Positions 55,258 through 64,000 of a DNA stretch of 64,000 nt are shown one piece after another. The stretch is taken from NCBI GenBank assembly GCA_017644185.1, contig JAEPMA010000008.1, forward strand, positions 1-64,000, given 5' to 3'. Origin of the DNA: Rhodospirillales bacterium. Its GTDB lineage: Bacteria > Pseudomonadota > Alphaproteobacteria > Rhodospirillales > Casp-alpha2. The position numbers and the translations under genes are program-made. Positions within the stretch are counted from its first letter, which is position 1, and the number at the start of each line of letters is the position of its first letter. Under the pieces are notes generated by a model. The model had not been told where the DNA came from and did no database searches. It saw nothing but the letters and a program-made list of their open reading frames with translations.

Positions 55258-55728
55258 TCACTCGGTACTATCCAAACCCATGCGTTCCAAAACCCTCTTA
55301 CGGGCCATGCCGCTGTCGCGATCGGCAACGTATAGAAGCCCCGCGACACGTCTCACCAGGTTCGCCTCGTAGTCGTGCAATACACCGTCTGCGTAGACGA
55401 CCTCCCACAGCATCTCCATCATATCGATACGTTCCGCCTCCGAAAACGCATCGCGGATCTGGCGCGTCGCGGCATAGACCCGGTTGGCGTCCTGATGCTG
55501 CGCCACCGCCGCTTCGATCAGATCTCCCGCATCATCCGCCGATAATTGAAAACGATCAACCAGTATGCCGCCGATCGCATCGCGCTCGCGTTGATCGAAA
55601 TCCCCGTCGAGCAGCGCGGATTCAACGAGAACCGCGACCGCCGCCGCGGCCATCGCGTCGGTTTCGTCACCGGCGGTTTCGGGCGCCGCCTCACCCCCGA
55701 TCAGGAAGGTTTTGATTTTCGCAAGCAT
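55258..55728 (-). CDS. TerB family protein
   Basis: 156 residues. AVAVLVESALLDGDFDQRERDAIGGIL is the acidic first TerB half and EMLWEVVYADGVLHDYEANLVRRVAGLL the second; Asp/Glu residues may bind metal. The ATG at 55728 gives MLAKIKTFLIGGEAA; five further codons are open upstream. Upstream of fdxA (11 bp), so probably cotranscribed with it. Divergent from the DUF938 methyltransferase. Confidence 0.87.
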   Translation of the reverse strand: MLAKIKTFLIGGEAAPETAGDETDAMAAAAVAVLVESALLDGDFDQRERDAIGGILVDRFQLSADDAGDLIEAAVAQHQDANRVYAATRQIRDAFSEAERIDMMEMLWEVVYADGVLHDYEANLVRRVAGLLYVADRDSGMARKRVLERMGLDSTE

Positions 55729-55822
55729 GCGGTTGGGTATCACACGGTCATCAGCGTAACAACCATGATTAAACTGCGGATTTAGCTTGTATCGCCAGTT
55801 TCAGGACGGCACCCTCCGCCAC

Positions 55823-56443
55823 ATGGAACGTGGTGAATACCTGAAACAGCTTTCCGCGTCGTCGGAACGCAACAAGGATCCGATCCTGAACGTGCTGCGG
55901 CGCGTTCTGCCGGACAAGGGACTGGTGCTCGAGGTCGCAAGCGGCACGGGTCAGCATGCCGTTCATTTCGCAGGCGCCCTGCCTGATCTCACGTGGCAAC
56001 CCAGCGATGTCGATCCCGGGTTCCGCGCCTCGGTCGAGGCATGGCGGGCGGAGACCAATCTCCCCAACATCATGCCCCCGGTTCATCTGGACACCACCGA
56101 CCACCCCTGGCCCATCGATCAGGCCGACGCCGTCATCAATTCGAATATGATCCATATCGCGCCGTGGGAAGTGTGTATCGGGCTCCTGGACGGTGCCGCG
56201 CGCCTCCTGCCCGAGGGCGGCATTTTATTCATGTACGGCCCTTACAGGATCGGCGGAGAACACACGACAGACAGCAACGCGGCGTTCGACCAATCGCTCA
56301 GGATGCGGGACCCGTCATGGGGCATCCGCGATCTGGGCGACGTCGTGAGCGAAGCCGCCTCACGCGGTCTCGAACACGTCGAAACCGTTCAAATGCCGGC
56401 CAACAATCTGTCTGTGGTTTATCGGAAAGTGGGTTCCACTTAA
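55823..56443 (+). CDS. DUF938 family methyltransferase
   Basis: 206 residues. SERNKDPILNVLRRVLPDKGLVLEVASGTGQHAVHFAGALPDL is the family signature with the SAM site; VINSNMIHIAPWEVCIGLLDGAARLLPEGGIL and LFMYGPYRI follow. A SAM-dependent reaction is probable, substrate unknown. I place the start at ATG 55823 (the TTG at 55787 is in frame and would add 12 residues). The 3' end is followed by a repeat before uvrB. Confidence 0.88.
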   Translation: MERGEYLKQLSASSERNKDPILNVLRRVLPDKGLVLEVASGTGQHAVHFAGALPDLTWQPSDVDPGFRASVEAWRAETNLPNIMPPVHLDTTDHPWPIDQADAVINSNMIHIAPWEVCIGLLDGAARLLPEGGILFMYGPYRIGGEHTTDSNAAFDQSLRMRDPSWGIRDLGDVVSEAASRGLEHVETVQMPANNLSVVYRKVGST

Positions 56444-56444
56444 C

Positions 56445-56541
56445 CCCCTCACCCTGTCCCTCTCCCAAGGGAGAGGGGACTCCCATACTGATACCCCTCT
56501 CCTCGGGGAGAGGGTGGCGCGCTCGCGCGCCGGGTGAGGGG
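56445..56541. repeat. Nested GC-rich palindromic repeat between convergent genes
   Basis: Outer arms CCCCTCACCC (56445) and GGGTGAGGGG (56532) enclose two hairpins of the CCCTCTCCC/GGGAGAGGG type. The element fills the gap between the DUF938 methyltransferase and uvrB. Similar sequences are widely dispersed in proteobacteria. Confidence 0.8.
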
Positions 56542-56543
56542 CG

Positions 56544-58661
<2,118 letters not shown>

Positions 58662-58666
58662 GCCCC

Positions 58667-59281
58667 TTATATAGGGGACGCACTGCCGCTAAGCGAGTCG
58701 TGAACCGCAACCGCGGTCACCACGTATCTCAACGGCCCACCCGGGTTCCATTCCGTGAACGGATAGCAGGTCACGAGTGTCAGGAGGTCCGCCGCCGGAT
58801 CGATGAGGATATTCTGTTTGCGCACATCCAGGACGGCTTTTTCGACCACCACGTACCCCGTCTCCAACTTCCCCGAACGCTGCACCTCGATCCTGTCGCC
58901 GACCCGGATGTCTTTGAGGAAGGCGAAGTGCGTGTCGCGATGCGCCGCGACGACGCTGTGCCCATGCTGGCCGGGATAAGCGGTGCCGTCGACGTGCCCG
59001 GGCCCGAACGGCAGGGAGCGACCATGCGCGCCCGCCAGCACAATCAACGACACCTCTTGCCTGGGCACCAGGATCCGCGCCACGGGGCGCGTATCGGCCC
59101 AAGGCCAGGGCCGGGGCGCGGTCCCGTACGCAGGCGCCGCCGCCCAGGCCCGTTCCAGCAGCACCTGCGCCAGCGCCGCCTTGGCCGGGATGTAGAGCCC
59201 GTACCCCGCCAACACGAGCCCCGCCGCAATCAGGACGATCCCGGTGATCTCGCGCAGCCGGCGGGATGTCGGCCGGGTCAT
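58667..59281 (-). CDS. Class GN marine proteobacterial sortase
   Basis: 204 residues from ATG 59281. A single N-terminal membrane helix ([21 protein letters not shown]) anchors the domain in the inner membrane. Catalytic His114 (VAAHRDTH), Cys172 (LVTCYPF) and Arg185 (GPLRYVV) are all present. It would cleave a C-terminal sorting motif and attach the protein to another group. Its start overlaps the stop of the target gene by 4 bp. An alternative upstream start adds 13 residues inside the target gene. Confidence 0.92.
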   Translation of the reverse strand: MTRPTSRRLREITGIVLIAAGLVLAGYGLYIPAKAALAQVLLERAWAAAPAYGTAPRPWPWADTRPVARILVPRQEVSLIVLAGAHGRSLPFGPGHVDGTAYPGQHGHSVVAAHRDTHFAFLKDIRVGDRIEVQRSGKLETGYVVVEKAVLDVRKQNILIDPAADLLTLVTCYPFTEWNPGGPLRYVVTAVAVHDSLSGSASPI

Positions 59282-61434
59282 GCGCGCCCTGCTCCGAACC
59301 GGCGAACCGCCCAACCGCACACCAGAAGCAGCCCGCCGAACAAGAGCGCGAGCGGCGCCGGTGTCGCGGTCTGGGGGACGTTTGCTAACCTGTTGGCGCT
59401 CTTCGACATCGTCTGTCGCAGAAGCGGACTGGCGCGGTCGAACGTTCGGGTCTTCTGCGGCCCCGGCTGCGGGATGGGCTGTCCAGGCTCACCCATCACG
59501 TGGTCTCGGGACCAGCCTTCGGGCATATTCGTGGGCACTTCGGCGGACGCCAGCGCCAGGTTATCGGGCCTGGCCTTGAAATCGTCGATGGCAACGAGGC
59601 TTGTGAAGCGGCTTACCAATTCAAACTGAAGCGCGGTATTGATGATGTCGGCCTTCACAGCATCGCGGTCCTCGGCCCAGCGCATCCGATCCTCAAGTCC
59701 CCGGATCTTCTGGCGCGCCCAAAGCGCCGCGACACCCGGCCGCTCCTGACCACTTATCACCGGCACCTGCGTCCGCCAGACCTTGCCGCCGATGCGTCCG
59801 GTTACATCCACTGCGCTGGTGCCTTCACCGAGCGCCGATAAAACCGTGACGGGTTCACCCAAATAGAGATCCGGCACCGGGTTCGGCCAGGTCTCGGCTT
59901 GAGTATTGCCACCCCGCCAGTCGAGCGTGACATCGGTCAGCGCCGGCGTTTCGAGCATCGTAAACAGCGCCGTCATTCGCTCGGCCACCTCGTCGATATT
60001 CTCGATAAACGTGAACGTACCTCGTCCGGCGTGGGCGGCACGCGTCATCAGATACCCGTTCGGCGCCGTGCCGATCCCGACCGTGAACAACCGGGCCTTA
60101 CCTATTTGCCGGTCGATCACGTCGAATAGCGCCTGCTCGTTCCCGACCGCGCCGTCGGTCAGTAATACGACCTGCGTCAGGCGGTCGCGGGACCGCTGCT
60201 GGGCGAGCGCGTGTGACAGCGCCTTGACGATTTCCGTGCCGCCTTCCGCTTCCAGGGCGCCGACATATTCCTTGGCGGCGGCGATGTTATCGGATGTCGC
60301 CATCACTTTCGCGGGCCGAAATGACGACACGGTGTTGGAAAACCGGATAATCCGAAAGCCGTCGTTCGGCGACAGACGGTCAAGCGCCAGCCTGAGGGCC
60401 GCCTTCGCCTGATCGATAGAGGCGCCATGCATCGATCCCGACGTATCTACGACAAAGACAAGATCACGGGGGGTGCGCTCAGGCGGTTGATCGCTTACAG
60501 GCGGGCTCAGCATCAAAAGCGCATAACGCGTGCCGTTGACCGTTTCGGCGAACAAGCCCGCCGCCGGTGCATCACCGGCGCGCGCCTTCCAGACAAGGGT
60601 GAAGTCCTTGTCGGCGGGAACGGTGTCGTTGATCGTGATGCGCGCCCGGCCATTGCCCAGCTTTTCGATCGCAAGCTCATGGCTCGGACTTTCGAGCATG
60701 GCGAGCGGAAAACCGGCATCCAGATCTATATTGAGCGAGACGGGATTGCCCGGCCCCTCCTCAACCGTCCGGACCGGCGGCGTGATCAGATGCGCATCCC
60801 CGACCTCGTCCGTCGGCGGCGCCCATCCGGTCGGTTTAAAGCCATCAACGGCGCTGCCCGGGATAAAGCGGGGGCCGACCACCAAGGGCATTCTCAAGCG
60901 GAATCCGCCGTCCCGCATTCTCAGAGTCTCCTGGAAGCCGATTTCGACGGTGATTTGCTCACCCGGCGCGATGTTGGCGAGCGATGTCGTGAAGATGTTG
61001 GGCCTTTGCTGCTCGACGATGCTGGCCCGCTGGCCGTTAGACTTGGCTTGGTTATATAGCCGCCGTGCTTCAGACTTTTCCTCGATCCGGCCGTTCACGA
61101 CCCTGTCGCCGATGGTCATCTTCAAGCGATCCACCGCGCTATCTGACGGTAAAGGGAATGTGTAGATCGCCTCGCTCCACTGTTTGGATGTGTTCATAAA
61201 AGTGTGGCGAAGCTTGTAGCGGACGACCGGGCCGCTGACGGCGGCGTCGATCTCGGTCTTCAACAGCGGCGCGGGGGTCACCGTGCCCGGTTTATCGCCC
61301 GGAAAGAACAAACCGCCCTCGTCGATGACGGAAGGCGGCAGGTTCGGCTGAGCGGCAGCGCTGGATAAGGAAAAACAAATGAAAAACAATGCTGTAAAGA
61401 ATAACGGACGGAACAATGACATGACGGACGGCAT
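59278..61434 (-). CDS. Marine sortase target protein with VIT and von Willebrand A domains
   Basis: 718 residues. Signal peptide (MPSVMSLFRPLFFTALFFICFSLSSAAA-Q). The VIT domain (about 40-175) has YTFPLPSDSAVDRLKMTIGDRV. The vWA domain (about 315-500) has the MIDAS motif DTSGSMHG. The C-terminal sorting signal is VPQTA (about residue 686), then a hydrophobic segment (LALLFGGLLLVCGWAV) and RRFGAGRA. The ATG at 61434 is preceded by AGGGAG. It is coupled to the sortase by a 4-bp overlap. Confidence 0.92.
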   Translation of the reverse strand: MPSVMSLFRPLFFTALFFICFSLSSAAAQPNLPPSVIDEGGLFFPGDKPGTVTPAPLLKTEIDAAVSGPVVRYKLRHTFMNTSKQWSEAIYTFPLPSDSAVDRLKMTIGDRVVNGRIEEKSEARRLYNQAKSNGQRASIVEQQRPNIFTTSLANIAPGEQITVEIGFQETLRMRDGGFRLRMPLVVGPRFIPGSAVDGFKPTGWAPPTDEVGDAHLITPPVRTVEEGPGNPVSLNIDLDAGFPLAMLESPSHELAIEKLGNGRARITINDTVPADKDFTLVWKARAGDAPAAGLFAETVNGTRYALLMLSPPVSDQPPERTPRDLVFVVDTSGSMHGASIDQAKAALRLALDRLSPNDGFRIIRFSNTVSSFRPAKVMATSDNIAAAKEYVGALEAEGGTEIVKALSHALAQQRSRDRLTQVVLLTDGAVGNEQALFDVIDRQIGKARLFTVGIGTAPNGYLMTRAAHAGRGTFTFIENIDEVAERMTALFTMLETPALTDVTLDWRGGNTQAETWPNPVPDLYLGEPVTVLSALGEGTSAVDVTGRIGGKVWRTQVPVISGQERPGVAALWARQKIRGLEDRMRWAEDRDAVKADIINTALQFELVSRFTSLVAIDDFKARPDNLALASAEVPTNMPEGWSRDHVMGEPGQPIPQPGPQKTRTFDRASPLLRQTMSKSANRLANVPQTATPAPLALLFGGLLLVCGWAVRRFGAGRA

Positions 61435-61553
61435 GACGCGTGGGCTCCCTAGAGGTGATGGAGCCGAGATCAAACACCTGCATTTTGGCGTGAATTCGCG
61501 GAAAATAAGTTGAATTCGGGGCAATGCTTGCCGAGAACGGGAGCACGGCCTAA

Positions 61554-62807
<1,254 letters not shown>

Positions 62808-62817
62808 TCTTCATTTT

Positions 62818-62889
62818 GTGATTCCCGCGAAAGCGGGAATCCAGAACTCTGAGGATCCCACCCTGGGTCCCCACTTCCGCGGGGATGAC
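62818..62889. repeat. Mirror palindromic repeat between convergent genes
   Basis: GTGATTCCCGCGAAAGCGGGAATCCAG at one end and CTGGGTCCCCACTTCCGCGGGGATGAC at the other, two hairpins in mirror orientation with a spacer of about 20 bp. It is closely similar to the element at 30716. The gap between the aminotransferase and htpG holds nothing else. Confidence 0.85.
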
Positions 62890-62920
62890 AGTTGTTTCTC
62901 AATCGCGCTATATGCCGCAG

Positions 62921-64000
62921 CTAAGCCGCCAACCCTTTCTGCATCACCGCCGTCATCCGCTTGATGAAGTCCTGCGGGTCGATCACGGGCTCGCCTTCGA
63001 TAATGCGCGCCTGATCGAGCAGAAGATACGCCGCGTCGTCGAGCACCTTGTCGCTGGCGTCCTTGTCGGCCAATCCCGCCAGATGCTTGATCAGGGCATG
63101 CTTCGGATTGACCTCCAGCACACGAGGTGATGCGGCATCAAGCCGGTTATGCGCCTTCAGAAGCTTCTCCAGATGCATATCCATATCACCCTCGTCGGCC
63201 ACCAGGCAGACCGGGCTGTCGGTCAGACGTGACGACGTCCGCACATCCTTCACCTTATCCCCCAGCGCCAGCTTGAACGCGACGGTCAGCGCATCGATCG
63301 CGGGCGTGGCGGCGTCTTTATCCACGTCCTCGCCGTCCTTCTTGTCGGCATCGTCCTTGTCTTTGACCTTCGATAGGTCGACACCTCCACGGGTCGCCGA
63401 CTTAAAGGGCTTTTCCTCAAACTGTCCGACGGCCGGCATCCAGAATTCGTCGACCGGGTCGGTCATGAACAACACTTCGATCCCCTTGGCCCTAAAGCCT
63501 TCGAGCTGCGGGCTTTTGGCCGCGGTCTCGGCATCCCCGGCGGAGATATAATAGATCGCATCCTGACCATCTTTCATCCGCTCGACATAGTCCTTCAACG
63601 ACGTCCAGCCATCGACGGCGGAGGACTTGAAGCGCGTGAGTTCCAGCAGCCTGTCACGGTTTTCGAAATCTTCGTGAATCCCCTCCTTCAAGACCATCCC
63701 GAACGTGTCCCAGAACTGGGCGTATTCTTCGGGTGCTTTATCTGCCTTCTTCTTCAATTCGCCCAACACGCGCTTAACCAGCGCCTTGCTGATCTTGGCG
63801 ACCGCCGGATTTTGCTGAAGCATCTCACGGCTGACGTTGAGGTCTATATCCTCGCTATCGACGACCCCTTTGACGAACCTGAGGTAGCCCGGAATCAGCG
63901 CGTCGCAGTCGTCGGTGATGAAGACGCGGTTCACATATAATTTCAGATGCCCCTTCCGCTCCGGATGGAACAGGTCGAACGGGCGGGACGACGGGATGAA
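62921..64000 (-). CDS. htpG: Hsp90 chaperone HtpG, 3' part
   Basis: 360 C-terminal residues; the gene continues beyond the right edge, so its N-terminal ATPase domain is missing. At the edge the frame reads FIPSSRPFDLFHPERKG, then LYVNRVFITDD, VKGVVDSEDIDLNVSREMLQQNP (middle domain) and IEVLFMTDPVDEF...PASRVLEVNPKHAL. The C-terminal dimerisation region contains SPRVLEVNPKHALIKHLA. Confidence 0.96.
   Translation of the reverse strand, partial: FIPSSRPFDLFHPERKGHLKLYVNRVFITDDCDALIPGYLRFVKGVVDSEDIDLNVSREMLQQNPAVAKISKALVKRVLGELKKKADKAPEEYAQFWDTFGMVLKEGIHEDFENRDRLLELTRFKSSAVDGWTSLKDYVERMKDGQDAIYYISAGDAETAAKSPQLEGFRAKGIEVLFMTDPVDEFWMPAVGQFEEKPFKSATRGGVDLSKVKDKDDADKKDGEDVDKDAATPAIDALTVAFKLALGDKVKDVRTSSRLTDSPVCLVADEGDMDMHLEKLLKAHNRLDAASPRVLEVNPKHALIKHLAGLADKDASDKVLDDAAYLLLDQARIIEGEPVIDPQDFIKRMTAVMQKGLAA

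Overview
The window reads as a chromosomal segment of a free-living, probably marine alphaproteobacterium of the Rhodospirillales type. This is inferred from gene families, not from a database search: the F1-ATPase zeta subunit (DUF1476), DUF4167, DUF1178 and DUF1127 proteins, CarD, the PurS/PurQ/small-PurL enzyme, a monothiol glutaredoxin with BolA, and a 'marine' proteobacterial sortase with its target. Coding density is high. I see no rRNA, tRNA, CRISPR array, insertion sequence or prophage.

Layout. 1-6.3 kb: a partial gene, a lipoprotein, clpB on the minus strand with a candidate heat-shock promoter, a divergent unknown 562-residue protein and a MOSC protein. 6.3-18.1 kb: a long minus-strand run read lysC, ptsP, rodZ-like, ispG, hisS, hemA, prfA, prmC, DUF4167, with several 4-bp overlaps, covering translation termination, tetrapyrrole and isoprenoid precursors, aspartate-family amino acids and the nitrogen PTS. 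18.3-24.0 kb: ubiG and other methyltransferases, a nitrilase-fold amidase, grxC, comF, an NDUFAF5-like protein, grxD and bolA. 24.2-33.4 kb: purine genes purC, purS, purQ, purL and purB, interrupted by an OmpA-type protein and small exported proteins. 33.5-41.4 kb: an acid-ceramidase/NAAA-like hydrolase, an MFS permease, a DUF2062 membrane protein, a two-gene operon of a glutamate-mutase-like B12 protein and a P5C-reductase-like enzyme, then radC, map and sfsA. 41.5-46.4 kb: a TerB-like protein, a coiled-coil protein, a TPR-GT41 glycosyltransferase, a GT2 glycosyltransferase and rpsD. 46.6-58.7 kb: an ArsR regulator divergent from a PEP-mutase-like lyase and a DUF1127 protein, a cupin, HNH nuclease, esterase, gluQRS, a nuclease-fold protein, an M48 protease, a molybdenum-carrier-like protein, carD, fdxA, TerB, a DUF938 methyltransferase and uvrB. 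58.7-64 kb: the sortase and its vWA target, an aspartate aminotransferase and the 3' part of htpG.

Most of the segment is housekeeping. The most unusual item is the translationally coupled pair at 36.6-39.1 kb: a single polypeptide that joins a glutamate-mutase E-like barrel to a C-terminal B12-binding domain, followed by a pyrroline-5-carboxylate-reductase-like enzyme. Other notable items are the Gram-negative sortase and its target, the GT41 locus, and a dispersed family of palindromic repeats. These repeats mostly sit between converging genes, and in one case supply a stop codon and in another a start codon.
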